Source of the DNA: Planctomycetota bacterium
GTDB lineage: Bacteria > Planctomycetota > Planctomycetia > Planctomycetales > Planctomycetaceae
Direction of reading: 5' to 3'
DNA length: 64,000 nucleotides
Assembly (NCBI GenBank): GCA_018242525.1
Contig: JAFEBS010000051.1
Coordinates: forward strand, 54,737 to 118,736
In this document: positions 1 through 7,972 of the stretch, piece after piece
Layout: each line of letters opens with the position of its first letter
Position numbering within the stretch: the first letter of the stretch is position 1
Position numbers and translations under genes: made by a program
The notes under the pieces: generated by a model
The model's input: the letters and a program-made list of their open reading frames with translations, nothing else
What the model was told of the DNA's origin: nothing
Database searches by the model: none

Positions 1-92
1 TCGTGGCTGTACGCGAACTGGCCCTGCGCCCGGGCTTCCTCGCGCCGGCGCTGTGTTGGCAGTTCTGTCTTGTCAGAATTGTCTTCAGACAT
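1..92 (-). CDS. flhB: FlhB, flagellar type III export switch protein (N-terminal fragment)
   Basis: Only the first 30 codons lie in the window; the rest runs off the left edge. The peptide begins MSEDNSDKTELPTQRRREEA and continues with ARAQGQ, the usual FlhB opening (acidic and charged, then a PTxRR..EAR..GQ stretch before the first membrane helix). FlhB is the export-gate protein that switches substrate from hook to filament subunits. It starts 3 bp after the fliR stop, so it should be translated with that operon. The call rests on this short N-terminus plus its position after fliR. Confidence 0.85.
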   Translation of the reverse strand, partial: MSEDNSDKTELPTQRRREEARAQGQFAYSH

Positions 93-95
93 GAA

Positions 96-866
96 TTACC
101 GGCCATTTAGCAAACTGGAGAAACGCTGCAGGACAATGCCCATTTGCGGGGCGATATCGGGCCACAGGATCAATGTCGCGATCAACCCCACGACAATTCG
201 CAGTGCGTACCCGATCGACATCAGGTTCAATTGCGGAGCTGCGCGGGCCATGATCCCCAGGATCAACGACGTGATAAACAGGCACGAGGCGATCGGTGCC
301 ACCAGCAGCAAGCCCCATTCGGTGGCGGAGGACATTGCCTTCATCTGAATGGCGACGGGGACTGCCAGGATCGAACCACCGATCGGCTGGCGGGCAAATG
401 ATCCATGCAGGGCGTAGATAAAGAGATGATGCACGTTCTGCGAGAAAAAGACGACGACCCCCAGCAGTTCAAACACTTCCCCCATCACAGTGGACATGGC
501 CGGACGCGTGGGATCGGTGATTGTTCCCAGGGTCAGCCCCATTTCCTGGCTCAGGTATTCACCGGCCACTCGAAACGGCACCAGGAACAGTCCGAAGACA
601 TACCCCAGGGCGCAGCCGATGATTGCCTCCCGCGCGACAGCCAGCGTGAACGCCAGCCACGGCTGGTCACTCATCTGCATCGCCACTTTCAGCGAGCTTG
701 CTCCTGAAACATTGAACCAGAAGCAGGCCAGCGCCAGTGCCGTCCCCGCCTTGACCACCCGGGGCACAAAGCGGCCACCCAGATACGGGATGGTGGCAAC
801 GAAAGCCGACACGCGGGTCAGGATCAACCCGAATGTCATCACCCATGTGTCGAGCAGCGCGTCCAT
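96..866 (-). CDS. fliR: FliR, flagellar export gate membrane protein
   Basis: A 256-residue protein made mostly of membrane helices, with the FliR-type opening TWVMTFGLILTRVSAF and the central loop GEYLSQEMGLTLGTITDP. FliR forms the export-gate core with FliP and FliQ inside the MS ring. I take the ATG at 866, not the longer frame from 935, because it overlaps the fliQ stop as ATGA, a normal translational coupling, and because the extra 23 residues are unlike FliR. The length matches the family. Confidence 0.95.
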   Translation of the reverse strand: MDALLDTWVMTFGLILTRVSAFVATIPYLGGRFVPRVVKAGTALALACFWFNVSGASSLKVAMQMSDQPWLAFTLAVAREAIIGCALGYVFGLFLVPFRVAGEYLSQEMGLTLGTITDPTRPAMSTVMGEVFELLGVVVFFSQNVHHLFIYALHGSFARQPIGGSILAVPVAIQMKAMSSATEWGLLLVAPIASCLFITSLILGIMARAAPQLNLMSIGYALRIVVGLIATLILWPDIAPQMGIVLQRFSSLLNGR

Positions 867-1135
867 CAATGACCTATCTGCGCCGCGCGCGAAAACATCT
901 GGACCGTGAAGTAAATCGACATCTGCAGCAACCACGGCATCGTGACGACGAACAACCCGGCCAGGGCCAGGATCCTGGGTGCAAAACTCAGCGTCTGTTC
1001 CTGGATGTTGGTCACCGCCTGAAAGATGCTGACCACCAATCCGACGACCAGACTGACCACCAGCGCCGGCAGCGTCAGCAGGACGGCGTGATAGAAGAAA
1101 TCGCGGCCCATCGACACCGCATCCAGTTCATTCAT
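866..1135 (-). CDS. fliQ: FliQ, flagellar export gate small subunit
   Basis: An 89-residue, two-helix membrane protein: MNELDAVSMGRDFFYHAVLL, a first helix, then IFQAVTNIQEQTLSFAPR and a second helix. The QAxTxIQEQTLxFxPK-like segment is the FliQ signature. FliQ packs around the FliP/FliR core of the export gate. The longer frame reaching 1237 only adds arginine/cysteine-rich sequence that overlaps fliP, so the ATG at 1135 is chosen. It sits 13 bp after fliP and overlaps fliR by 4 bp. Confidence 0.95.
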   Translation of the reverse strand: MNELDAVSMGRDFFYHAVLLTLPALVVSLVVGLVVSIFQAVTNIQEQTLSFAPRILALAGLFVVTMPWLLQMSIYFTVQMFSRAAQIGH

Positions 1136-1148
1136 TGGTTGATCTCCC

Positions 1149-1829
1149 CTATCCAAAACTCTGGTTGAGTGACAGGGCGACCAGGTGCCACCCATCCGCC
1201 AGGACGAACAGCAACACCTTGAAGGGCGTGGAGACAATCACGGGGGGCATCATCATCATCCCCATCGACATCAGCACCGTGGCGACCACCATGTCGACCA
1301 GCAGGAACGGGACATAAATGCAGAATCCCATAAAGAAGGCGGTCTTCAATTCGCTGATGATGAAGGCGGGGATCAGCACGCTGATCGGCGTTTCACTGGC
1401 CTGCGAAATCGGTTCCGACTTCGACATGTGAACGAACAGCGCCAGGTCGTGCTTGCGCGTCTGTCGCAGCATGAATTGCTTGTGGATCTCGGTGCCGCGG
1501 CGAAACGCTTCGATCCCCGTAATCTGATCATTCATGTAGGGCAGCACCGCTTCGTTATTCAACCGCGACAGCGTCGGCTCCATGATGAAGACGGTCAGAA
1601 ACAGTGCCAGCCCGATCAGGACCGTGTTCGGTGGAATTTCCTGAGTCGACAGCCCGCGACGAACGAATGACAATACGATCGCAATGCGGGTAAAACAGGT
1701 CAGGCAGGACAGCGCCGCGGGCAACAGCACCAGGCTGCCCAGGAAGATTGCCATCTGCAGCGGCGGAGACAGGTTCTGGAGAAATCCAGATTCGCCCATC
1801 CGTTCCGCCAGTTGATCAAAGTTGGTCAT
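1149..1829 (-). CDS. fliP: FliP, flagellar export gate protein
   Basis: A 226-residue protein with strong FliP motifs: LTCFTRIAIVLSFVRR, then PPNTVLIGLALFLTVFIM, then a soluble loop, then a C-terminal helix pair with FIISELKTAFFMGFCIYVPF and MGMMMMPP. FliP pentamers form the entry of the flagellar export channel. The N-terminus before the first helix is short and shows no clear cleavable signal peptide, unlike many proteobacterial FliP proteins. It starts 9 bp after fliO. Confidence 0.96.
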   Translation of the reverse strand: MTNFDQLAERMGESGFLQNLSPPLQMAIFLGSLVLLPAALSCLTCFTRIAIVLSFVRRGLSTQEIPPNTVLIGLALFLTVFIMEPTLSRLNNEAVLPYMNDQITGIEAFRRGTEIHKQFMLRQTRKHDLALFVHMSKSEPISQASETPISVLIPAFIISELKTAFFMGFCIYVPFLLVDMVVATVLMSMGMMMMPPVIVSTPFKVLLFVLADGWHLVALSLNQSFG

Positions 1830-1838
1830 CGGCTGCTC

Positions 1839-2411
1839 CTATGCCGCGGCCGCGGTGGATAACCGCAACTCAAAGTTGTCAGGAGTCACCGCGTCAGCGG
1901 CAGGCTGATCTGCAGCGTCGTTTCCGCCAACTTGTTCCTCAAGTACGTCCTTGAATGAGGATGGCAGGGTGATCAACGATTTCAATCCCGTCGGATCCGT
2001 CCCGGCAACCAGTTGGGTATCGCCAACTTTGATCAGGTACAGGACCGCGCGATTTCCCAGGGTGACACTCCCTTCAATCTGCAGTGCCTGCCCTCCCGTC
2101 GCGGTAACCCCCTGCAGTTTCAACAGCCAGGGCTTACCCAGCCACAGCGACACCACACAGAGTGTCAGAACGAAGACCGTACCCAGGACCAGTCGCAACA
2201 ACATGGCACCTGTGTTGGGTGGCTCGGGCCAGTTCGGCGAATATACCAGAGAATCACCCGGGCTGGCGCTGGTGGCGGGTTCGTCGCCCTGAACGCTGGT
2301 AACGGGGGCATCAGCGGGTTGCGGTTGCGGATCGGCAGCACACGACTCAACCGTCCATGAAACCATGAACGCGAGCAGACCCCAAAACAACAGTTGCGAC
2401 CAACGTCTCAT
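1839..2411 (-). CDS. fliO: FliO, flagellar export gate assembly protein
   Basis: A 190-residue protein with an N-terminal signal-like segment (LLFWGLLAFMVSW), a proline-rich linker, a membrane helix (LLRLVLGTVFVLTLCVVSLW) and a cytoplasmic beta-rich domain (IEGSVTLGNRAVLYLIKVGD, LVAGTDPTGLKSLITLP). That is the FliO layout. FliO helps FliP assemble. FliO diverges quickly, so position between fliN and fliP carries weight in this call. The Ala-rich C-terminus just before the stop is unremarkable. Confidence 0.85.
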   Translation of the reverse strand: MRRWSQLLFWGLLAFMVSWTVESCAADPQPQPADAPVTSVQGDEPATSASPGDSLVYSPNWPEPPNTGAMLLRLVLGTVFVLTLCVVSLWLGKPWLLKLQGVTATGGQALQIEGSVTLGNRAVLYLIKVGDTQLVAGTDPTGLKSLITLPSSFKDVLEEQVGGNDAADQPAADAVTPDNFELRLSTAAAA

Positions 2412-2453
2412 CGGACACCGCCCTCCCTGGCTGATGTCAGCGTTTGCGGCGAT

Positions 2454-2837
2454 TCAGCCGCCCGATCCGGATGTATCCGTGATTTCCGTGATACGAATTG
2501 CGAACTGGTCGTTGACCACCACGACTTCGCCACGTGCAACCCGCACGTTTTGAACGATCAGGTCAACCGGGTCTGAAATCAGACGATCGAGGGTGACGAC
2601 CGAACCAATGTCCAGCTTCAGCAGGTCTTCGACAGCGAAATCCGCCCGGCCCAGCACGGCTTCCGCATCCAGGCGGACGCCATACAGGTGATCGAGTGAT
2701 TTGGCGGGCGAGGGTTTTCCGGGAGTCAAGTTGGAAAAAACCGGGGCGCGCGCCGCAATGTCCGCAGCTACACTGTCACTGTCGCCATTCAATTCGCGGT
2801 CAACCGTCGCCATTACGGCATCCAGTGTTTCCGACAT
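2454..2837 (-). CDS. fliN: FliN, flagellar motor switch protein
   Basis: A 127-residue protein. The C-terminal half is a SpoA (C-ring) domain with VRLDAEAVLGRADFAVEDLL, KLDIGSVVTLDR and NVRVARGEVVVVNDQFAIRI. FliN forms the lower C-ring with FliM. The ATG at 2837 is preferred over the upstream GTG at 2855 because a CAGGGAG ribosome-binding site lies just before it. The first 50 residues are a variable acidic/Ala-rich linker. There is no CheC-like FliY domain. Confidence 0.93.
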   Translation of the reverse strand: MSETLDAVMATVDRELNGDSDSVAADIAARAPVFSNLTPGKPSPAKSLDHLYGVRLDAEAVLGRADFAVEDLLKLDIGSVVTLDRLISDPVDLIVQNVRVARGEVVVVNDQFAIRITEITDTSGSGG

Positions 2838-2873
2838 ATCGACTCCCTGTTCCACGATTTTGTCCGATTTCGA

Positions 2874-3767
2874 TCAGGCGGCATCAGACGGGTCCGTTCC
2901 GAACCGCGCCTGCGGATTTCCCAAAGCTATCTCGAATCCCTGTCGGTTCCCGACTCGACCTGCCCAGCCAAGGTATTTGGGCTCTCCCCGTACCGAGGCT
3001 TGCAACGGTTCACCAACTCGCTGATCCAGCACAACCACATCCCCGACCCTCAGCGCTGCCAATTCGGGTCCCGTCAGTTGCACTCCACCCAGTCGAACTT
3101 CCAACTCGCTCTGCATCCCGCGAACCAGTTCTTCCAGATGTCTGCGACTGGTGTGGTCATCGACGGGGCGCTGAGGACGAATTGGCAGGTCAAACAGGTG
3201 AGCCAGGAATTCGTTTGTCAGCAGCCAGGTCCACGAGGAATCACCGATGGATGTCTTGGCGGACGAACGGCAGACGAGGATTGGCTCTGTCAGCCGAAAT
3301 CGTTTCGTCCGGCGCAGATTCGTTTCGGTTTCACCGACACTCAATCCGATTCCCGACTCTCCCTGCCAGCTTTCTTTTAATCCCCGAACAATGGTTTCGA
3401 CCGCGAATTCTGCCACGGATTGCTCCGCCGGAGTCAGGTCTCGTTCCGTGAGCGATTCCTCAGGAGAATCGCCCAGCAAACGAGTCACCAGGTCCTGAAC
3501 CAGGGGATTGGGCAGCGCCACCACGGACTGGGATTCGCGGCCCGTCAGTTTCACTTGAATCGCCAGCGTTTTGTCAGTCCATTGAGCCAATGCTTCGGTC
3601 GGATAAAGCGTCGTGATCTCATCCAATCGTAATTCCACCGGTACCGACATTCCCGCGAACAACTCGGCCAGCAATGTATTCGAACGACCCAACCATTGAG
3701 CCAGTTTGGCTCGCAAATTGGGGGCAAGCGGTGGCGGGCGGGTGAAGTCGTAGCGAATGACGTTCAT
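2874..3767 (-). CDS. fliM: FliM, flagellar motor switch protein lacking the usual N-terminal CheY-binding peptide
   Basis: A 297-residue protein. It opens at MNVIRYDFTRP, which aligns with the YDFkRP segment normally found about 40 residues into FliM. The middle is the CheC-like domain (LTPAEQSVAEFAVETIVRGL) and the C-terminus a SpoA domain (LEVRLGGVQLTGPELAALRV, GDVVVLDQRV). The classical DEIDALL-type peptide that binds CheY-P is absent, and the start is fixed by a 4-bp ATGA overlap with fliL. Length is short for the family for the same reason. The protein should still build the C-ring. Confidence 0.92.
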   Translation of the reverse strand: MNVIRYDFTRPPPLAPNLRAKLAQWLGRSNTLLAELFAGMSVPVELRLDEITTLYPTEALAQWTDKTLAIQVKLTGRESQSVVALPNPLVQDLVTRLLGDSPEESLTERDLTPAEQSVAEFAVETIVRGLKESWQGESGIGLSVGETETNLRRTKRFRLTEPILVCRSSAKTSIGDSSWTWLLTNEFLAHLFDLPIRPQRPVDDHTSRRHLEELVRGMQSELEVRLGGVQLTGPELAALRVGDVVVLDQRVGEPLQASVRGEPKYLGWAGRVGNRQGFEIALGNPQARFGTDPSDAA

Positions 3768-4327
3768 TGGATATAGAATTCTTCGAATAGGATATCCTGG
3801 ATTCGTTCGCGTCCATCGGTGAACAGCAGGGCATTAAAATTGTCCTGGATTTCGCGACGCAGGCGATTGACCCCGACCTTTCCGCGGATGTCTTCCAGCG
3901 ACTTGTCGGCCAGATGACTTGTGAGCCAGGTCTGCAGGATCGGTTTGCGCGATTCCAGCGCAGTCTTCACTTCCTCTTCGTCCTGGCCGTCGGCCTGCAT
4001 GGTCACTTCCAGCGACAGGTATCGCGCCAGTGCCGGATCGTTCAAGTTGACAACCGTGCGACCAAACGGAATGAAGGTGGGGCCATTCACGACCACCTTG
4101 GGTGTTCCTTCTTTCCCGTGGGCATCCGTGGCACCGTGTCCACCGGCACCGTGATCATCGGCTTTGGCCTTTTTCTTGTCGTGGCCTGCTTCATGCCCAG
4201 CCGCTTCCGCTTTCGCGGGATCGGCCCCTTCGTGGCTCTTCCCCTGCATCATCTGGGGAATGGCGATGCCAGCCGCAGCCGAGGCGAGCCCAACTCCTCC
4301 CAAAAGTGCGATTTTCTTGATGTTCAC
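3764..4327 (-). CDS. fliL: FliL, flagellar basal-body-associated protein
   Basis: A 187-residue protein with a GTG start preceded by GAGG. It has one N-terminal membrane helix (IALLGGVGLASAAAGIAI), a His/Lys-rich charged linker (residues about 30-70) and a periplasmic FliL domain: RTVVNLNDPALARYLSLEVT, then KPILQTWLTSHLADKSLEDI, then RREIQDNFNALL and a terminal ILFEEFYIQ. FliL surrounds the stator near the motor. It is the first gene of the visible flagellar operon, 130 bp downstream of the bestrophin gene. Confidence 0.93.
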   Translation of the reverse strand: MNIKKIALLGGVGLASAAAGIAIPQMMQGKSHEGADPAKAEAAGHEAGHDKKKAKADDHGAGGHGATDAHGKEGTPKVVVNGPTFIPFGRTVVNLNDPALARYLSLEVTMQADGQDEEEVKTALESRKPILQTWLTSHLADKSLEDIRGKVGVNRLRREIQDNFNALLFTDGRERIQDILFEEFYIQ

Positions 4328-4457
4328 GACTGTGTTACCTCAATCTGACAACCACTTTCCGGTACAAAGACGCACGGAAATCGGCCAGTCTGGGATGGCG
4401 TATCGGATGAATCGGATGCCGCGGCGTAAACCTTGAGGATTTCGGTGACTTTTCCGA

Positions 4458-5429
4458 TCAGTGTGTTTGCGCAGGCGGCGAGGAGAATCCGGGTGTGCAG
4501 TCTAAGGCAGTTTCTGCCGGTCGTGGAACGAAGTCGCTGGCTGACTTCAAGAGTCCCAAAACGTTCCGTTCAATCGTGGCTGTGAGTCCATCCAGAGGCA
4601 GGTGGCTCAAGCTGTCTTTGGAGAATGGGTTTTCCATTTCGACTCCAATCTGGTCCAGACACAGCAGTGGGTACGCCACAAGCATGGTGATGAATGGCAC
4701 GAGCCAATCGGTGCTGAGTCGATGAAGCAGAACGAGCGGAAGCGTCAGTAGTAGCAGGACAATGAACCGACGAGTCTTGATGGAATAGACCCGTGGGAGT
4801 GGTGTATTCAGGATTCGTTCGCAGGCTCCCACATGATCGATCAGCAATGACCGTTCGCGCTCGATTTGCAGGAATGTGAACCGATCCATCTTCGATTCGT
4901 CACAGGCAGTTCTCAGGAAGTTGCTCAGCTTCATGGCGACAAAACTCGGCATATGATCTGCTGCCGCAATCTGAGCCGCTGACTCTTCTCCGACCAGTCT
5001 CGTGATTTCCATCGAAAGTGGTTCACCGCGGAGGCTGCAACGCGTCACATGTGAAAAGACTGCAGTCCATCGAACCGCCTGTTCCTGCCAACCCGGTTCG
5101 GCGGGCCCATAAGACAGTGCTCCAATTACGAAATTCCGCGATTGGTTGACGATGGCTCCCCACTGCTTGCGGGCTTCCCACCATCGGTCGTACCCTGCAT
5201 TTGTCCTCAGGACGAGCAGAAGCCCCAGGGCGACTCCGGCGATTTCAAACGGTGCGACTTCCAACCCGAGTCGTACGTTAAACCTGCGTTCCACAATCCA
5301 GGTGACTGAGCATATGCCACTGGAGATCAGGCCAAACACCACGACGAGCGGCAAGATCTGGGGAGTGACCGACCCTCGTAATGCGAAGGCTTCCTGCCAG
5401 AATCCTTGCCGTCGCTGACGATTCATCAT
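4458..5429 (-). CDS. Bestrophin-family anion channel (UPF0187)
   Basis: A 323-residue protein with about four membrane segments (residues about 24-45, 61-75, 221-236 and 243-258). Bestrophin hallmarks are RTNAGYDRWWEARKQWG at 75-91 and the acidic-Asn-Pro element EMENPF at 264-269 after the last helix. Family members form pentameric anion or cation channels; some algal ones carry bicarbonate. The gene lies 30 bp downstream of the carbonic anhydrase on the same strand, which suggests bicarbonate or related anion flux. Ion selectivity cannot be read from sequence. Confidence 0.85.
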   Translation of the reverse strand: MMNRQRRQGFWQEAFALRGSVTPQILPLVVVFGLISSGICSVTWIVERRFNVRLGLEVAPFEIAGVALGLLLVLRTNAGYDRWWEARKQWGAIVNQSRNFVIGALSYGPAEPGWQEQAVRWTAVFSHVTRCSLRGEPLSMEITRLVGEESAAQIAAADHMPSFVAMKLSNFLRTACDESKMDRFTFLQIERERSLLIDHVGACERILNTPLPRVYSIKTRRFIVLLLLTLPLVLLHRLSTDWLVPFITMLVAYPLLCLDQIGVEMENPFSKDSLSHLPLDGLTATIERNVLGLLKSASDFVPRPAETALDCTPGFSSPPAQTH

Positions 5430-5459
5430 GTTCGATCCCTCAACGGCAACCGGCCCGAT

Positions 5460-6128
5460 TCAGATCATGTGAGACGTTCGTCGCCAGGCATTGGATTCCG
5501 TTCGTGACTGGTATTCAGCAAGTTTTACGAACTGGGACTGATGGACATCGTAGGCGAACACTTCGCCGGTTTCGATTTTGTAGACCCAACCATGCAGGTT
5601 CAGATCGCCCCGGACCATACGAGATGCGACGGCGGGAAGTGTGCGCAGATTCTCCAGTTGAACCAGCACGTTCTCCTCGATCGTGGCCGTCAACAAGGAT
5701 GGTCCCTGAAGATGTCCGTAATTGTCACGAATGATTCGGCGTGTCGTTTCCGCATGTGACAACCACGATGAAACCGCCGGAAGCGTGGCAACCTGTTCCG
5801 GTTGCAAAAGCCCCTGCATGGCTCCGCAATGCGAATGACCGCAGACAATGATGTCTTTGACGCCAAGCATCGCAACCGCGAATTCAATCGTCGCGGCTTC
5901 GCCCCCGATTCCCGCGCCATGCGGCGGAATAATATTTCCGGCGTTGCGCAGAATAAACAATTCACCAGGCTGAGTCTGAGTCAGCAGGCTCGGATCAATT
6001 CGCGAGTCGGAGCATGTGATAAAGAGGGTTTCCGGGTGCTGGCCTTTTGCCAACTGTTGAAACAATCCCTGAAGCGGCAGAAAACCCTCGGATTGAAATT
6101 GATGGATTCCTTCAATCAGCTTCTGCAT
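5460..6128 (-). CDS. Beta-class carbonic anhydrase
   Basis: A 222-residue enzyme that interconverts CO2 and bicarbonate. Zinc ligands and catalytic residues are in place: C39 and D41-x-R43 in CSDSR, and H98 and C101 in GHSHCGA. The ATG at 6128 is chosen over the longer frame from 6176 because GGAAGAGGAAC lies directly upstream and MQKLIEGIHQF matches bacterial family starts. No signal peptide, so cytoplasmic. It is the first gene of a two-gene unit with the bestrophin channel. Confidence 0.95.
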   Translation of the reverse strand: MQKLIEGIHQFQSEGFLPLQGLFQQLAKGQHPETLFITCSDSRIDPSLLTQTQPGELFILRNAGNIIPPHGAGIGGEAATIEFAVAMLGVKDIIVCGHSHCGAMQGLLQPEQVATLPAVSSWLSHAETTRRIIRDNYGHLQGPSLLTATIEENVLVQLENLRTLPAVASRMVRGDLNLHGWVYKIETGEVFAYDVHQSQFVKLAEYQSRTESNAWRRTSHMI

Positions 6129-6249
6129 GTGCAGTTCCTCTTCCTGGTCTTGGGTAAACTCGCAAACATTTACCAAATAGTATCTTGTGATCGATCCGAT
6201 TGGCTGTCAGCCGGCTGGCGCTTGATGGCAATCACTGGAATATAACGAA

Positions 6250-6277
6250 ATCGTAAGCATGTGGCGGCGCGAGTCAA
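6250..6277 (-). promoter_or_regulatory. Candidate sigma-70-type promoter for the carbonic anhydrase-bestrophin unit
   Basis: On the minus strand, TTGACT (6277-6272) is followed after 16 nt by TACGAT (6255-6250). The spacing is acceptable and the -35 box is close to consensus, but the -10 matches only four of six positions. The surrounding DNA is AT-rich compared with the window. The predicted transcript would start about 115 bp before the carbonic anhydrase ATG. Confidence 0.35.
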
Positions 6278-6364
6278 TGTTAAAAATTACGAAAAAGTTA
6301 TATTTATTCGGATGGCTGAGCGAAGCCTGAAATCGCCCGCCTGATGATTGTGAAGGCGGTACCG

Positions 6365-7360
6365 CTATTTCCGGGCCAGTTGAATCAGGGACGCTTTCAC
6401 GGAGGCCAGATTCCCAACAATGACAAATGAGCGGAACAAGTAGTCGGTTGCGGGAATCCCGTTTTCCGGATCACGCCTTCGGTAGACGCAATTCCATTTC
6501 ACGACCTTCTCGGTCTGAAAGTGAAATCGACCGTATCCCGGTCCAACCATTCCCCCGGGTGGCGGATCGCGCGCGAGAATTCCCATCGCGTGCGAACCAT
6601 CAGCAGTCGCCAGGACCACGGGGAACGGCTGTTCCCCCGGTCCATCGCTGAGTGGAATCAGTTCCCGTGTTTCAGGGTGGTAACACCAGAATGATTGGAA
6701 TTCGGCAGGCATGTAACCAGTGACAACTTCGAACTGTGCCGACGTGTGCTTTTCGCCGACTGGCACGCCAAACGTCACATCGTATTGGATGACCTGCGGC
6801 AGATTCTTGTATCCAATCGTGACTCGCTTGGTCAGCAGATGATTGGAAACTACAGTCGTATTTCGGGCCGGATGTCCCGCGGACTGTCCGTTGGGCGACA
6901 GCCAGAACGCCATTCGATTCGTGGTCTGCAGGACATTATCCTTGGCGAGCAGATGCAGCAACACACTCGACGACGTCGGCCCCGCTCCATCATCGACCGA
7001 CCCCGCTTCGGTCGGATTGAACGTCTCCGGCAAGAACGGACCACCGGCATCGAAATTCGCTGCGGACTGGATCTGACGACCATGGTCCGTGCTATCGACG
7101 AATTCCCTGCCCTTCCAGGTCAATGAATGAATGGCCCCAGCCAGTCGGGAGGTTGTCGTGATCACGATTTCGGAATCGACAGTCCCTGCCCGGATCACCG
7201 CATCCCCGGACGGGAGCGGTGGCGAAGGCTCCTCGGAAATGCCGACCAATGGGACTGCGAACAGCAGACCGATCACAATCAGAGAACACCGGGGGACTTG
7301 CCATAGAACGGAACGTGTTCCGTTCGCCGCGGCAATCCTCCCGCGCCCGGAAATCATCAT
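6365..7360 (-). CDS. Secreted protein of unknown function
   Basis: A 331-residue protein with a late signal peptide (CSLIVIGLLFAVPLVGISEE, residues about 25-44) and no other membrane helix. The mature part is beta-rich with aromatic segments such as FQSFWCYHPETRELIPL and FHFQTEKVVKWNCVYRRRD. SLTWKGREFVDSTDHGRQIQ loosely recalls mutarotase-like sugar-binding folds, but I do not recognise the family. It is the last gene of a three-gene unit, 18 bp after the nitroreductase, with a secreted glycoside hydrolase first. A role in carbohydrate handling is a guess from context only. Confidence 0.75.
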   Translation of the reverse strand: MMISGRGRIAAANGTRSVLWQVPRCSLIVIGLLFAVPLVGISEEPSPPLPSGDAVIRAGTVDSEIVITTTSRLAGAIHSLTWKGREFVDSTDHGRQIQSAANFDAGGPFLPETFNPTEAGSVDDGAGPTSSSVLLHLLAKDNVLQTTNRMAFWLSPNGQSAGHPARNTTVVSNHLLTKRVTIGYKNLPQVIQYDVTFGVPVGEKHTSAQFEVVTGYMPAEFQSFWCYHPETRELIPLSDGPGEQPFPVVLATADGSHAMGILARDPPPGGMVGPGYGRFHFQTEKVVKWNCVYRRRDPENGIPATDYLFRSFVIVGNLASVKASLIQLARK

Positions 7361-7378
7361 CGAAGTTGCGCCTTCCGA

Positions 7379-7972
7379 TTAATACGCTGATTGTCCCCAC
7401 TGGCCGCGGTAGACGAACTCGCTCAAAGTCTTTCGACCCCGACCCGCTCGATCCCGCTCGGCAAGCTGCGGGTCGCTGGCGTCAGGCGAGGCGGCATAGC
7501 CGATGGCGATCGCAGTGACGATCGTCTGCGACTCCGGGATTCCATAGGTCACCCGGCACTTGTCCGGATTGATCCCCGCCATCTGGTGAACGCTCAATCC
7601 CAGCGCCGTGGCCTGCAACGACAGGTTCCCGGCCGCCAGCCCCAGGTCATGTTGAGCGACCCGGTTCGGATTCCCGTTGCGGGAAAATGAGTTTGAGACA
7701 ATCCCGAGGAGCAGGACCCCGGCGTGCTGTGCCCAGACTTGATTCGCTTCCAGCAGGCATCCCAGCAATTTCGTGAACTCGGCCTGATCGTCACGTGTGG
7801 CCATGATATATGTCCACGGCTGTTCATTGTAACTGGATGCAGCCCAGCGGGCGGCTTCCAGGCACGAGGCCAGCTTGTCGGGTTCAACCGCCCGCGGCTC
7901 GAAACAATAGGGGCTCCAACGCTGTGCGATCAGTTCATGAATTGGATGATCCGGCTGGGCGATTTTGCTCAT
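7379..7972 (-). CDS. Nitroreductase-family FMN oxidoreductase
   Basis: A 197-residue protein with the family's N-terminal R-S-pattern (IAQRWSPYCFEPRAVE), AARWAASSYNEQPWTYIMAT, a central QHDLGLAAGNLSLQATALGL helix and GIPESQTIVTAIAIGYA. These enzymes bind FMN and reduce nitro compounds, quinones or related substrates with NAD(P)H, usually as dimers. Substrate is not predictable. Its ATG overlaps the glycoside hydrolase stop by 4 bp, so the two are translationally coupled. No signal peptide. Confidence 0.88.
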   Translation of the reverse strand: MSKIAQPDHPIHELIAQRWSPYCFEPRAVEPDKLASCLEAARWAASSYNEQPWTYIMATRDDQAEFTKLLGCLLEANQVWAQHAGVLLLGIVSNSFSRNGNPNRVAQHDLGLAAGNLSLQATALGLSVHQMAGINPDKCRVTYGIPESQTIVTAIAIGYAASPDASDPQLAERDRAGRGRKTLSEFVYRGQWGQSAY

